DNA of 64,000 bases, taken from contig NZ_KB223527.1 in NCBI RefSeq assembly GCF_000331575.1, positions 903,842-967,841 on the forward strand, written 5' to 3'. Below, piece after piece: positions 55,329 to 64,000 of this stretch; the stretch's first letter is position 1; each line of letters starts with the position of its first letter. The stretch is from Calidifontibacillus oryziterrae (GTDB lineage Bacteria; Bacillota; Bacilli; Bacillales; Bacillaceae_J). The position numbers and the translations under genes are program-made. The notes below the pieces were generated by a model, which saw only the letters and a list, made by a program, of their open reading frames with translations, was not told where the DNA came from and searched no databases.

Positions 55329-55520
55329 GCCCTGATTAGCGACGTATAAACTAAGAGCGCATCGACTGAGATAAACAAAACACATTGAGGGACGAGTCAA
55401 TGTTGACTTATCGCAAAAGAGATGAGCGAAGTATACTAGTCGCTGGGCGCTTGCGCTGGACGACTACTCTCTGTGCTATAGTATTTATCAACAGGATCAA
55501 ATTTTATAATTACCTAGAGA
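55329..55520 (+). repeat. Dispersed ~190-bp repeat, copy 1
   Basis: This copy aligns without gaps to 59909-60100 (offset 4580) with about 20 differences in 190 positions by eye, roughly 89% identity. It contains the conserved runs GACGTATAAACTAAGAGCGC and CTAGTCGCTGGGCGC. Internal hairpins include ACATTGA / TCAATGT. The outer arms can pair in part (AGCGAC with GTCGCT, AAACT with the A/T-rich left flank of the right arm). A short open frame (MLTYRKRDERS) exists but its changes are mostly non-synonymous. Confidence 0.9.
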
Positions 55521-55522
55521 AT

Positions 55523-55552
55523 AAAAAAAGAAGCTGACATTTAGTCAGCCTC
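55523..55552 (-). terminator. Terminator after clpX
   Basis: On the minus strand GAGGCTGAC and GTCAGCTTC pair (one G-U) around a five-base loop, followed by TTTTTTTATTC. It lies 18 bases past the clpX stop. Confidence 0.9.
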
Positions 55553-55569
55553 TACGACTTGTGTACTTT

Positions 55570-56850
55570 CTATGCACTTTCTCTTGGTGTTTCTTTCTTA
55601 CTGGCAAACTCGATCACTTTACCGTCCTTCAAATGAAGCTGTGGACCTGCTTCTTGGCGAGCAGTTTCTGCTGTAATAACGCACTTATCAATATCATCTC
55701 TTGATGGGAGATCGTACATCACGTCTAGCATAATTCCTTCAATGATCGAACGAAGACCACGAGCACCTGTTTTGCGTTCTATTGCTTGTTTCGCAATTTC
55801 TCGTAAAGCTCCTTCTTCAAACTCTAAATTAACATTATCAAGCTCAAGCATCTTTTGATATTGTTTTATAAGGGCATTTTTCGGCGTCGTTAAAATTTCA
55901 ACTAACGCATTTTCATCCAACTGTTCAAGCGTTGCAATAACAGGCAAGCGCCCAATAAACTCTGGAATAAGACCAAAGCAAAGTAAATCCTCTGGAAGAA
56001 TTTTCGAAAGAATTTCCTTTTGTGGTAGATCCTCCTTCTTCGAATCAGTTCCAAAGCCGATAATCTTTTTCCCTAGACGGCGTTTGATAATTTGTTCGAT
56101 ACCGTCAAATGCTCCACCACAAATAAACAATACATTTGTCGTATCAATTTGGATAAATTCTTGGTGCGGATGCTTTCGTCCACCTTGTGGTGGAACACTT
56201 GCAACAGTACCTTCTAAAATTTTCAAAAGAGCCTGCTGTACGCCTTCTCCAGAAACGTCTCTCGTGATCGAAGGGTTTTCAGACTTTCTTGCTACCTTAT
56301 CAATTTCATCAATATAAATAATCCCTTTTTCTGCCTTTTCAACATCGTAGTCCGCTGCCTGAATTAATTTTAATAGGATGTTTTCAACATCTTCACCTAC
56401 ATAACCAGCCTCAGTTAAAGATGTAGCATCTGCAATTGCAAACGGCACATTTAGAATTCTTGCTAATGTTTGCGCGAGTAGTGTTTTACCACTACCTGTA
56501 GGCCCAATCATAACGATGTTACTCTTTGAAAGCTCTACATCATCAACCTTGCTATTCGAATTAATCCTCTTATAATGATTATATACGGCAACTGCTAGAG
56601 ATTTCTTAGCACTTTCTTGACCAATGACATAATCATCAAGAATTTCTCGAATCTCCTTAGGCTTTGGTACATCTTTAAACTCAACTTCTTCCTCTGTACC
56701 TAGCTCTTCTTCAACGATTTCGGTGCAAAGCTCAATGCATTCATCACATATATAAACACCGGGACCAGCGACTAGCTTTCGAACCTGATCCTGCGTTTTC
56801 CCGCAAAAAGAACACTTTAGCTGTCCTTTTTCATCATTAAACTTAAACAT
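55570..56850 (-). CDS. clpX: ATP-dependent Clp protease ATP-binding subunit ClpX
   Basis: 426-residue AAA+ unfoldase that feeds ClpP. The N-terminal zinc-binding domain has two CxxC pairs ([15 protein letters not shown]). Walker A is [15 protein letters not shown], Walker [13 protein letters not shown], and the IGF loop for ClpP docking is [15 protein letters not shown] precedes the ATG. Confidence 0.98.
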   Translation of the reverse strand: MFKFNDEKGQLKCSFCGKTQDQVRKLVAGPGVYICDECIELCTEIVEEELGTEEEVEFKDVPKPKEIREILDDYVIGQESAKKSLAVAVYNHYKRINSNSKVDDVELSKSNIVMIGPTGSGKTLLAQTLARILNVPFAIADATSLTEAGYVGEDVENILLKLIQAADYDVEKAEKGIIYIDEIDKVARKSENPSITRDVSGEGVQQALLKILEGTVASVPPQGGRKHPHQEFIQIDTTNVLFICGGAFDGIEQIIKRRLGKKIIGFGTDSKKEDLPQKEILSKILPEDLLCFGLIPEFIGRLPVIATLEQLDENALVEILTTPKNALIKQYQKMLELDNVNLEFEEGALREIAKQAIERKTGARGLRSIIEGIMLDVMYDLPSRDDIDKCVITAETARQEAGPQLHLKDGKVIEFASKKETPRESA

Positions 56851-57132
56851 ATTTAGATCACCCCTTACTAAATTCTAACAAATCAAGGTGCGTAGACATT
56901 GATTTTTCTCACTCTTCGTATGTAAAAGCATTGTACCATATGTTCGACTGAAACTGTTAGTGATATCCCTCTAAGTTATGTACACATTCATTTAATTATA
57001 TGTATATTCTAAAAAAATTGAACGTTGCCTATTTCTCAAAAGACTCCTCCCTCTATATCTTACTTACATTTTACTATTCTAACCAACCATCTTCATAATT
57101 AATAAAAAAATGATAATGGATTTAAATAGTGT
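56851..57132. other. clpX-tig intergenic region
   Basis: Apart from the tig terminator this 355-base gap contains only an extended -10 (TGGTACAAT on the minus strand, 56930-56938), a likely clpX promoter element without a clear -35. The remainder is AT-rich with no other feature I can name. Confidence 0.5.
56930..56938 (-). promoter_or_regulatory. Candidate extended -10 of the clpX promoter
   Basis: TGGTACAAT on the minus strand is an extended -10 box located 80 bases upstream of the clpX ATG. The -35 region (ACAGTT) is weak. Confidence 0.45.
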
Positions 57133-57164
57133 AAAACAAGGCACGAAGCTTCGCGCCTTGTTTT
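57133..57164 (-). terminator. Terminator after tig
   Basis: AAAACAAGGC ... CGAAGCTTCG ... GCCTTGTTTT forms a long, nearly perfect stem about 40 bases past the tig stop. On the plus strand AGTTTTTTG also follows, so it could work in both directions. Confidence 0.82.
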
Positions 57165-57205
57165 AGTTTTTTGTCATTTAGTGGAAAGGATATGAGTAAC
57201 GTAAA

Positions 57206-58495
57206 TTACTTTGAAATCGTTTTGCTATTTTCTACAAGGATGTCAATTGCTTTTCTTATTTTCAAATCATCTTCTACATAATTGTTGTTACCAAGCATTG
57301 TTTTAACATTTTCAACAGTCATTTGATACATTGAAGCAATATTCTCTAACTCAGCATTAATATCTTCTTCTGAAACTTCAACGTTTTCAGCTATAGCAAT
57401 TGCTTCTAATACAAGATTTGTTTTAACGCGTTTTTCGGCATCAGCTTGCATTTGCTCACGTAATGCAGCTTCGTCTGAACCTGTAAATTGGAAATATAAC
57501 TCTAAGTTCATTCCTTGCATTTGTAAACGCTGCTCAAATTCCTTCATCATACGATCTAATTCTGAGTTAATCATAGCTTCCGGAATATCAATAGTTGCGT
57601 TCTCTGTCGCCTTATCAATTAAAGCATCTTGGGTTGCATGTTTAGCTTTATGATTTTTATCAGCTTCAAGATTTTCTCTAAGTTTTGACTTTAGTTCATC
57701 AAGTGTTTCAACTTCGTCGTTTACATCTTTTGCAAACTCATCATCCAATTCAGGAAGAACTTTTGTTTTTATTTCATGAAGCTTTACTTTGAACATTGCC
57801 GGTTTACCAGCTAACTCTGGAGCATGGTATTCTTCCGGAAATGTCACATTAATTTCTTTCTCCTCATCCGTTTTCATTCCAACAATTTGATCTTCAAATC
57901 CAGGAATAAAAGTGTTTGATCCAATTACTAAACTGTAATTATCAGATTTTCCACCCTCGAATGCCTCACCATCAACAAAACCTTCAAAATCAATAACGAC
58001 TGTATCGCCATTTTCAACTTCGCCATCTTCTTTCACGACTAGCTCAGCATTTTTTTCTTGTAAGCTTTTGATTTCAGCTTCTACATCCTCATCTGTAACA
58101 GTGGTATCCTGTTCTTCAACCTCAAGACCTTTATATTCACCAAGTTGAACCTCTGGTTTTACAGTTACAGTCGCTGTAAAGATCATGTTTTTACCCTGTT
58201 CAATTTGTTTTATATCGATTTCCGGGTAATCAACAGGTTCAATACCAGATTCCTCTACCGCATTGCTGTAAGCTTCTGGTAGCATAACATCAATAGCATC
58301 CTGATAAAGCGACTCTACTCCGAAACGTTGTTCAAACAACTTGCGAGGAACTTTACCTTTGCGAAATCCAGGTACGTTTACTTTCGTTACAACTTTTTTA
58401 AATGCCTGATCGATTGCCTGTTCAACTTTTGCAGCGTCAACTTCAATTGTTAAAACACCTTGATTTCCCTCTAATTTTTCCCATTTTACTGACAT
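57206..58495 (-). CDS. tig: Trigger factor (ribosome-associated chaperone)
   Basis: 429 residues: N-terminal ribosome-binding domain with the signature [19 protein letters not shown], a central FKBP-type prolyl isomerase domain ([33 protein letters not shown]), and an acidic helical C-terminal chaperone domain ([19 protein letters not shown]). It is upstream of clpX, the usual order. GGAGGG precedes the ATG. Confidence 0.97.
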   Translation of the reverse strand: MSVKWEKLEGNQGVLTIEVDAAKVEQAIDQAFKKVVTKVNVPGFRKGKVPRKLFEQRFGVESLYQDAIDVMLPEAYSNAVEESGIEPVDYPEIDIKQIEQGKNMIFTATVTVKPEVQLGEYKGLEVEEQDTTVTDEDVEAEIKSLQEKNAELVVKEDGEVENGDTVVIDFEGFVDGEAFEGGKSDNYSLVIGSNTFIPGFEDQIVGMKTDEEKEINVTFPEEYHAPELAGKPAMFKVKLHEIKTKVLPELDDEFAKDVNDEVETLDELKSKLRENLEADKNHKAKHATQDALIDKATENATIDIPEAMINSELDRMMKEFEQRLQMQGMNLELYFQFTGSDEAALREQMQADAEKRVKTNLVLEAIAIAENVEVSEEDINAELENIASMYQMTVENVKTMLGNNNYVEDDLKIRKAIDILVENSKTISK

Positions 58496-58623
58496 TTATA
58501 TTTCCCTCCAACTTATTTTATACTCTGTTCATATAACCTATTATTTACCATTGCACAATTGTCCAAAAATATATTTTTCATTTTCATTCAAGTATGTATA
58601 GTAGACACAAGTACAACCATTGT

Positions 58624-58653
58624 ATTATATCACACATAAAGAATCGCTTTCAA
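58624..58653 (-). promoter_or_regulatory. SigA promoter of tig
   Basis: TTGAAA (58648-58653) and TATAAT (58624-58629) on the minus strand are spaced by 18 bases, giving a leader of about 120 bases before the tig start. Confidence 0.7.
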
Positions 58654-58703
58654 TAATCCTATCAATACTTTTTTATACCTCTATTTTGCCATTATCCAGA
58701 ATT

Positions 58704-59729
58704 TTATAACTCTAGTCCGGTTATTGACAACTTTTCTGCAGCCACTAGCTGTTCATAGCCGTTTTTAATATCGTCGATATTTTCATTATATAGTCTATTT
58801 AATTCTATATCATTTATTTCGATACCAAAAAGTTCATATCCCACTTTGTGCAGAGCTGCTGCCCATACCATTGCCCGTGCTGGATCTGGTTGAAAAGGAA
58901 ATAATGTAAATAAAAATCGATTCCATAATTCTTTTACATGCTCATATAATGTCGGATTTTCCTGACCAAGTATATAATCTAATTTATTTAGTACTTCAAT
59001 TGTAAAAGTTTCCTCGAAAAAGCTCTTTAAATCCTTCGTGTTTAGTGAAATAGTTTGTTGAAACTTTTTAACTGTAAACGATTCATTTATTTGCTTTTCC
59101 ATTAATAAATGAAGAAGCATCGATTGAATAATAGGGTGTGATTTCTCGTTTATTAAAACTAATTCAATACAATCAATTATTTTGCTATTTATAGGTAAGC
59201 TTCTCAATTTTTGAATAACAAGGAGTTGTTCTTCAATGGTTCCATGTAATAATTGTTCCTCTAACACTCCTGTATCAATCATTGGTCTGTCTAATTGACT
59301 CTTTTGACTTATGCTTTTCTTTGAAAATTCAAGTAACTGAAACAACTCTTCTGCAAGTTCAGCCGGAATCCTTTCTTCGTTAAACAGTGGTTCTAGAATA
59401 GTTACAATTTCACTAAACTCACCTTGTTGCATTAAAATCGACAAATATATTTTTAACACATTAAAATAATCGCCAATTCCTTCTTGTAATAATCGCATGC
59501 ATCTTTCCTTTGCATCCTCGTATATACCCAATTCGTAAAGACAAACTACTATTCCAATCTCTCCTTCTGGATAGTAGTTTGGAAAGTTCCTACTTAGCTG
59601 CTTAAAAACTTGCAAAGCATCTTTAAATTGACGGTTACTTAATGCTTCTATCCCTTTGTTCAATAACCGTTCCTCAAGATTTGGAAAGGGTATGATATTG
59701 TCTTTATTATTGTCATTAAATTTATTCAT
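58704..59729 (-). CDS. ysoA: TPR-repeat protein (YsoA-like)
   Basis: 341 residues with tetratricopeptide-like helices in the N-terminal 130 residues (ERLLNKGIEALSNRQFKDAL, VVCLYELGIYEDAKERCMRL). The all-helical remainder has no clear motif. The position between leuD and tig and the length agree with YsoA of B. subtilis, of unknown function. I use the ATG at 59729; the longer frame starts at a TTG without a binding site. Confidence 0.8.
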   Translation of the reverse strand: MNKFNDNNKDNIIPFPNLEERLLNKGIEALSNRQFKDALQVFKQLSRNFPNYYPEGEIGIVVCLYELGIYEDAKERCMRLLQEGIGDYFNVLKIYLSILMQQGEFSEIVTILEPLFNEERIPAELAEELFQLLEFSKKSISQKSQLDRPMIDTGVLEEQLLHGTIEEQLLVIQKLRSLPINSKIIDCIELVLINEKSHPIIQSMLLHLLMEKQINESFTVKKFQQTISLNTKDLKSFFEETFTIEVLNKLDYILGQENPTLYEHVKELWNRFLFTLFPFQPDPARAMVWAAALHKVGYELFGIEINDIELNRLYNENIDDIKNGYEQLVAAEKLSITGLEL

Positions 59730-59908
59730 TGCCTGGCCACACCCCAAACTGGGTAATTTATATTGGCTTTTAGTTTATCAATTTCCTGTTTTAAACACAA
59801 ATTAGAAAGACACGAATTTCCTTCAAATAAGGCAGAATTCGATGTCTTTCTTATACTTTAATCCTTTAACAAAGTTAAACTTTCTTAAAGTAGAACAAAT
59901 GCAGAAGC
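59730..59908. other. Non-coding flank between the TPR gene and repeat copy 2
   Basis: About 180 bases containing AT-rich sequence and an imperfect inverted repeat around 59808-59860 (AAAGACACGAATTTCCTTC versus a GAAGG...GTCTTT arm) that may serve as a promoter-proximal or terminator hairpin. With the repeat it makes the 411-base gap to leuD. Confidence 0.4.
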
Positions 59909-60100
59909 GCCCTCTTTAGCGACGTATAAACTAAGAGCGCATCGACTGAGATAAAGGAAACACGACGAGGGATGAGTCGATGTTGACTTATCGTAAAAGA
60001 GATGAGCGAAGTTTACTAGTCGCTGGGCGCTGGAGCTGGGCGACTACACTCTTTGCTATAGTATTTTTCCACAGGATCAAATTTTATAATTTCCTACAGA
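59909..60100 (+). repeat. Dispersed ~190-bp repeat, copy 2
   Basis: Direct-oriented second copy of the element at 55329-55520. Its ends pair better than in copy 1: GCGCCC (59908-59913) with GGGCGC (60025-60030), and AGCGAC with GTCGCT. CATCGACT pairs with AGTCGATG inside. The two copies flank the clpX-tig-TPR genes, so recombination between them could delete or invert nothing but would excise these genes. Confidence 0.9.
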
Positions 60101-60110
60101 AGCATAACAA

Positions 60111-60128
60111 GCGGGTTCGAAAACCCGC
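60111..60128 (-). terminator. Terminator after leuD
   Basis: GCGGGTT and AACCCGC pair around a four-base loop just past the leuD stop; on the minus strand only TTGTT follows, so termination strength is uncertain. Confidence 0.6.
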
Positions 60129-60140
60129 CTCTATAAGTTA

Positions 60141-60728
60141 TTATCCAATTTTTCTACTTTTTTCATAGTTTCGTATTGCATCTTCAAAATTTAAAGTGAC
60201 ATCTATTTCGTCCCACCCATTTGCAAGCATTTCCTTCCAATATGGGTCTATAGCAAATGAATACTTTTTCTCTGAATCAATCACAACCTGCTTTTCTAAG
60301 TCAATGATTAATTCAAAGTCAGCTTCCTTTGACTTTTCAAGCAAGTCTTTGACATGAGTTTCCTCTAGTCGAATTGGCAGCATGCCATTTTTTAGGCAAT
60401 TATTATAAAATATATCAGCAAAAGATGGTGCGATTACAATTTGAAATCCGTAATCCTTTAATGCCCACGGTGCGTGTTCTCTTGAAGAACCACAACCAAA
60501 ATTATGTCCTGCTACCAAGATCGATGCACCTTTATTTTCAGGGCGATTTAATTCAAAGCTTTCATTTTCTGTTCCATCATTATTAAAACGCCAATCAAAA
60601 AATAGATATTGCCCAAAGCCAGTCCTTTCAATCCGCTTTAAAAATTGTTTCGGAATAATTTGATCTGTATCAACGTTCACACGGTCAAGGCCTGCTACTT
60701 TCCCTTTATGACGTACAATTGATTCCAT
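60141..60728 (-). CDS. leuD: 3-isopropylmalate dehydratase small subunit
   Basis: 195 residues; with LeuC isomerises 2- to 3-isopropylmalate. The swivel-domain signature GCGSSREHAPWALKDYG and NVDTDQIIPKQFL are present. GAGGG precedes the ATG, and the gene starts 18 bases after leuC. Last gene of the leu operon here. Confidence 0.97.
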   Translation of the reverse strand: MESIVRHKGKVAGLDRVNVDTDQIIPKQFLKRIERTGFGQYLFFDWRFNNDGTENESFELNRPENKGASILVAGHNFGCGSSREHAPWALKDYGFQIVIAPSFADIFYNNCLKNGMLPIRLEETHVKDLLEKSKEADFELIIDLEKQVVIDSEKKYSFAIDPYWKEMLANGWDEIDVTLNFEDAIRNYEKSRKIG

Positions 60729-60746
60729 TTGTATCCTCCCTCTCTT

Positions 60747-62165
60747 CTACTGAACCGTTTCTTTCATAAAAGTACGAACATCAACAAAATGACCAGCAAT
60801 CGCTGCTGCTGCTGCCATTTGCGGACTTACTAGGTGTGTTCTTGCCCCTTTACCTTGTCGTCCTTCAAAGTTACGATTAGATGTAGATGCACACCGTTCT
60901 TTTTCCGGAACTGTATCAGGATTCATACCTAAGCACATACTGCATCCTGCTTCACGCCATTCAAAACCAGCTTCAATAAAAATTTGATCTAAGCCTTCAG
61001 CCTCAGCTTGCTGCTTAACTTTTTGCGAGCCAGGTACAACTAATGCTCTCACACCCGGATGCACCTTTTTACCTTTGACGATCGCTGCTGCAGCTTGCAA
61101 ATCACTTAATCGTGAGTTCGTACAAGATCCGATAAATACATTTTGAATTGCTACTTTGCTTATTGGAGTACCTGCTTCAAGACCCATATAAGCCAACGCT
61201 TGTCGTACTGCTTTTTGATCCGATTCATCAGAGAAATCTTCTGGAGAAGGAATTGTATCGGTTACTGACATACCCATGGAAGGATTCGTCCCCCATGTTA
61301 CTTGTGGTGCTATTTCTTCACCGATCATGGACACCTCTTTATCATACGTCGCACCCTCATCGGTTGCCAATTGCAACCATGTTTTTGCAGCCTTTTCAAA
61401 CTCTTCACCTTGTGGTGCATACTTTCTTCCTTTTAAATAGTTTATTGTCGTTTCATCCGGGCTAATTAATCCTGCCTTCGCCCCAGCCTCAATTGACATA
61501 TTACAAATTGTCATTCGTTCTTCCATTGTCATATTACGAATGGCTTCACCTGTATATTCGATAATATAACCAGTTCCAAAATTAACGCCGTATTTCGCAA
61601 TGAACGCGAGAATAACATCCTTAGCTGTTACTCCTTGTTGTAAATTCCCTGTAATTTCAACCTTTAACGTTTTCGGTTTCACTTGCCATAATGTTTGCGT
61701 TGCTAGCACATGCTCAACCTCGCTTGTTCCAATCCCAAAAGCAAGCGCCCCAAACGCTCCATGCGTTGATGTATGGCTATCGCCGCAGACGATTGTTTTC
61801 CCAGGCTGTGTTAGCCCTAACTCAGGTCCGATTACATGAACAATACCTTGGTCCGGATTATTTAAATCCGCAATTTCTACTCCAAACGCCTTACAGTTTT
61901 CAGCTAATGTATCAATTTGTTTTTTCGCGATTTCATCTTTAATTGTGAAGCGGTCGTCTGTTGGTACGTTGTGATCCATCGTTGCAAATGTTAAATCTGG
62001 TCTTCTTACCTTGCGATTTTTCAAACGAAGTCCTTCAAAAGCTTGAGGTGAAGTAACTTCATGAACTAAGTGTAAATCAATGTAAAGTAATGTTGGTTTA
62101 CCTGCTTCTGAAACAACGGCATGTGAGTCCCATACCTTTTCAATGATTGTTTTTGGTGTCCCCAT
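60747..62165 (-). CDS. leuC: 3-isopropylmalate dehydratase large subunit
   Basis: 472 residues of the aconitase superfamily. The 4Fe-4S cysteines are in [13 protein letters not shown] and [25 protein letters not shown] and TMDHNVPT are other conserved motifs. AAGGAGG precedes the ATG. Confidence 0.97.
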   Translation of the reverse strand: MGTPKTIIEKVWDSHAVVSEAGKPTLLYIDLHLVHEVTSPQAFEGLRLKNRKVRRPDLTFATMDHNVPTDDRFTIKDEIAKKQIDTLAENCKAFGVEIADLNNPDQGIVHVIGPELGLTQPGKTIVCGDSHTSTHGAFGALAFGIGTSEVEHVLATQTLWQVKPKTLKVEITGNLQQGVTAKDVILAFIAKYGVNFGTGYIIEYTGEAIRNMTMEERMTICNMSIEAGAKAGLISPDETTINYLKGRKYAPQGEEFEKAAKTWLQLATDEGATYDKEVSMIGEEIAPQVTWGTNPSMGMSVTDTIPSPEDFSDESDQKAVRQALAYMGLEAGTPISKVAIQNVFIGSCTNSRLSDLQAAAAIVKGKKVHPGVRALVVPGSQKVKQQAEAEGLDQIFIEAGFEWREAGCSMCLGMNPDTVPEKERCASTSNRNFEGRQGKGARTHLVSPQMAAAAAIAGHFVDVRTFMKETVQ

Positions 62166-62266
62166 ATTCTGCCTCCTTAATTAGAATGGGCTTTGATAAT
62201 TATGTTTCATGACTGCATCTTTAAAATCTATATTCCCTTTGACATTGTCTAAACATTTAAAAATAG

Positions 62267-62292
62267 ATGTCAGCCTATATGTTGGCTGACAT
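62267..62292 (-). terminator. Intercistronic hairpin between leuB and leuC
   Basis: ATGTCAGCC and GGCTGACAT (62267-62275, 62284-62292) form a perfect 9-bp stem with an eight-base loop. On the minus strand CTATTTTTAAA follows, seven bases after the leuB stop. It may reduce transcription of leuCD relative to leuAB, or mark an RNA processing point. Confidence 0.7.
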
Positions 62293-62298
62293 CGGTCT

Positions 62299-63384
62299 TT
62301 ATTTACTAATTTCTTTTATTTCCTTAATAACCTGTTCAACCATTTGATCAGTTGATAACACTGACTCGTTCCCACTAGCAATATCAGCTGTACGATACCC
62401 TTTATTTAATACTTCATTAACCGCTTGCTCGATTACAGTTCCTTCCTCTAGTAAATTAAAGGAATATTTAAGCATCATCGCAACTGAAAGAATCGTGGCT
62501 AAAGGATTTGCTTTATTTTGACCGGCAATATCTGGTGCTGATCCGTGTGCGGGTTCATAAAGACCAGGACCATCTGCAGATAGACTTGCAGATGAAAGCA
62601 TCCCTAATGAGCCAGTAAGCATAGAAGCTTCATCACTCAAAATGTCACCAAACATATTTTCCGTTACCATTACATCAAATTGTTTTGGGTTGCGAATAAG
62701 CTGCATGGCCGCATTATCAACAAGCATGTGGTCAAGCTGAACATCTGGAAAATCCTTTGCTACTTCGTTAGCAATCTCTCTCCAAACCCGACTTGTTTCG
62801 AGAACATTCGCTTTATCTACTGATGTTACTTTCTTGTTGCGTACCATTGCAAGCTCAAAAGCTTTACGTAGGATTCTTTCAATTTCTTCATTTGTGTAAA
62901 CTAGCGTGTCAACAACCATCTTCACACCATTCTCGACCTTACGTTCACGTGGTGTTCCAAAATAAATACCGCCCGTTAACTCTCTCACAATCATTAAATC
63001 TACGTTTTCAATTACTTCTTTTTTTAATGTTGATGCATCGGCAAGACTTGGGAAGGCCTGAACCGGACGAAGATTAGCAAAAAGTCCAAGTTCCTTACGA
63101 ATCCCAAGCAAACCTGTTTCAGGTCGCAAATGTGGTGGATTTTGATCCCATTTAGGACCCCCTACAGCACCTAAAAGAACAGCATCGCTATTCTTGCATA
63201 ACTGAATTGTATCAGCGGGTAACGGCACACCATCTTCATCAATTGCTACACCACCGATACGGCCATATTCAAAATTAAATTGATGGCCATACTGCGCTGC
63301 AACTGTCTCTAATACTTTAATTGCCCCAGCGACGACTTCTTTGCCAATTCCGTCTCCAGGTAGTACTGCAATCGTCTTCTCCAT
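62299..63384 (-). CDS. leuB: 3-isopropylmalate dehydrogenase
   Basis: 361 residues; NAD-dependent oxidative decarboxylase, third step of leucine synthesis. The start [35 protein letters not shown], and [20 protein letters not shown] (catalytic Asp and Mg ligands) are typical. GGGGGCGC lies before the ATG. It follows leuA by about 50 bases. Confidence 0.97.
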   Translation of the reverse strand: MEKTIAVLPGDGIGKEVVAGAIKVLETVAAQYGHQFNFEYGRIGGVAIDEDGVPLPADTIQLCKNSDAVLLGAVGGPKWDQNPPHLRPETGLLGIRKELGLFANLRPVQAFPSLADASTLKKEVIENVDLMIVRELTGGIYFGTPRERKVENGVKMVVDTLVYTNEEIERILRKAFELAMVRNKKVTSVDKANVLETSRVWREIANEVAKDFPDVQLDHMLVDNAAMQLIRNPKQFDVMVTENMFGDILSDEASMLTGSLGMLSSASLSADGPGLYEPAHGSAPDIAGQNKANPLATILSVAMMLKYSFNLLEEGTVIEQAVNEVLNKGYRTADIASGNESVLSTDQMVEQVIKEIKEISK

Positions 63385-63435
63385 TAGCGCGCCCCCTTAC
63401 TTGGCTATTAAAAAACTTTTTATTCAATTAAAAAG

Positions 63436-63999
63436 TTATCTAACTAGATTTTCCATTTCTTCTTTGTATTGTTTTTGTACTAACGTACGATTTACAGCGT
63501 TTATATATGCTTTTGCAGATGCTTCTAAAACATCTTGGGCTGTGCCTCTACCACTAGATGTCATCTCGTTGAAATTAATTTTCACAAATACTTCAGCAAG
63601 AGCATCTCTTCCGCCTGTATTAGCCTGAATTCGGTAATCTTCAAGGTGTACTTTTGAGCCAATGATTCTTTCTAACGTATTATAGATTGCTTCTACACTG
63701 CCAGATCCAGTACATGCCTCATGAACTTCTTCGCCGTCTGGAGTTGTCATTGAAATGGTTGATGTTGTTACTTGATGGGTAACATATTGCACTTGGAGCG
63801 ACTTAAGCTCGTAAAACTTAACGGCACTTCCTAATTTTTCTTCATACAATAAAGAAAGTAGATCATCATCCGTAATTTCTTTCTTTTTGTCTGCTAATTC
63901 TTTAAAGGAAACAAATAGATTATTAATTTCTTCTGTAGTAAGAGTATATCCAAGCTCTTCCATGCGATTGCGGAAAGCATGACGGCCTGAATGTTTACC
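63436..63999 (-). CDS. leuA: 2-isopropylmalate synthase, C-terminal part
   Basis: Only the last ~187 codons are in the window; the frame runs open to the edge, with GKHSGRHAFRNR ahead of the first in-frame ATG at 63963, so that ATG is not the real start. The C-terminal part includes the leucine-binding allosteric domain (YELKSLQVQYVTHQVTTS, EACTGSGSVEAIYNTLERI). First committed enzyme of leucine synthesis, feedback-inhibited by leucine. The true start and the operon leader lie outside. Confidence 0.95.
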   Translation of the reverse strand, partial: GKHSGRHAFRNRMEELGYTLTTEEINNLFVSFKELADKKKEITDDDLLSLLYEEKLGSAVKFYELKSLQVQYVTHQVTTSTISMTTPDGEEVHEACTGSGSVEAIYNTLERIIGSKVHLEDYRIQANTGGRDALAEVFVKINFNEMTSSGRGTAQDVLEASAKAYINAVNRTLVQKQYKEEMENLVR

Positions 64000-64000
64000 A

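Noticed and set aside
59980-60168. 62-residue plus-strand ORF (MLTYRKRDERS...) and its counterpart at 55399
   Set aside because: Both lie in the dispersed repeat; differences between copies are almost all non-synonymous and there is no ribosome binding site, so it is treated as non-coding repeat.
1-64000. tRNA, rRNA, insertion sequence or prophage genes
   Set aside because: None recognised; no transposase or integrase motifs in any long frame and no tRNA-like clover-leaf spotted.

Overview
The window is chromosomal DNA from a low-GC, endospore-forming Gram-positive bacterium, most likely a member of the Bacillaceae outside the B. subtilis group. The evidence is gene order: the conserved stretch leuA-leuB-leuC-leuD-(TPR)-tig-clpX-lonB-lonA-ysxC-hemA-hemX-hemC-hemD-hemB-hemL-spoVID-ysxE-valS-folC ... 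spoIIB-maf-radC-mreBCD-minCD-spoIVFA-spoIVFB-rplU-prp is read almost entirely on the minus strand. Sporulation genes (spoIIB, spoIVFA, spoIVFB, spoVID, ysxE), an apparent sigma-E promoter and ATG/GTG/TTG starts with strong AGGAGG-type ribosome binding sites agree with this. An RNase E/G gene sits between spoIVFB and rplU; B. subtilis 168 has none.

Layout. 1-11.2 kb: ribosomal protein L21 and the L27 protease (partial), RNase E/G, the SpoIVFA/FB sigma-K checkpoint pair, the MinCD/MreBCD cell-shape and division genes, RadC, Maf and SpoIIB. 11.3-35.5 kb: an accessory block where B. subtilis has little more than comC. It encodes a type IV pilus machine (PilB, PilT, PilC, PilA, prepilin peptidase, PilM, PilN, and a PilO-like protein with a C-terminal LysM domain). 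Upstream lie two membrane proteins with very acidic, repetitive tails, a PRC-barrel protein and a VanW/YoaR-like membrane protein. On the plus strand are two similar three-gene minor-pilin cassettes (PilV-, PilW- and PilX-like) on either side of a minus-strand lipoprotein with a repeat-built beta-helix and Ig-like domains. A membrane GAF-GGDEF diguanylate cyclase closes the block. 35.5-64 kb: housekeeping genes: folC, valS, spore coat genes, haem synthesis (hemAXCDBL), ysxC, lonA, lonB, clpX, tig, a TPR protein and the leucine operon, truncated in leuA at the window end.

The most notable result is a c-di-GMP-II riboswitch just upstream of pilA, recognised from its core sequence, a 7-bp pseudoknot and an overlapping intrinsic terminator. 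With the nearby diguanylate cyclase it suggests that c-di-GMP switches on pilin synthesis. The pilus block looks like a Gram-positive type IV pilus with its own adaptations: LysM anchoring of the alignment complex in place of an outer-membrane secretin, large cytoplasmic acidic tails, and bactofilin-like beta-helices on the PilX-like tip candidates and the lipoprotein.

Other points are a ~190-bp dispersed repeat (two copies, 4580 bp apart) with paired base changes suggesting a structured RNA or DNA element, a tandem and palindromic repeat ahead of folC, and many intrinsic terminators. No tRNA, rRNA, CRISPR array or intact insertion sequence was seen. All family assignments come from reading the sequence; no database search was run.
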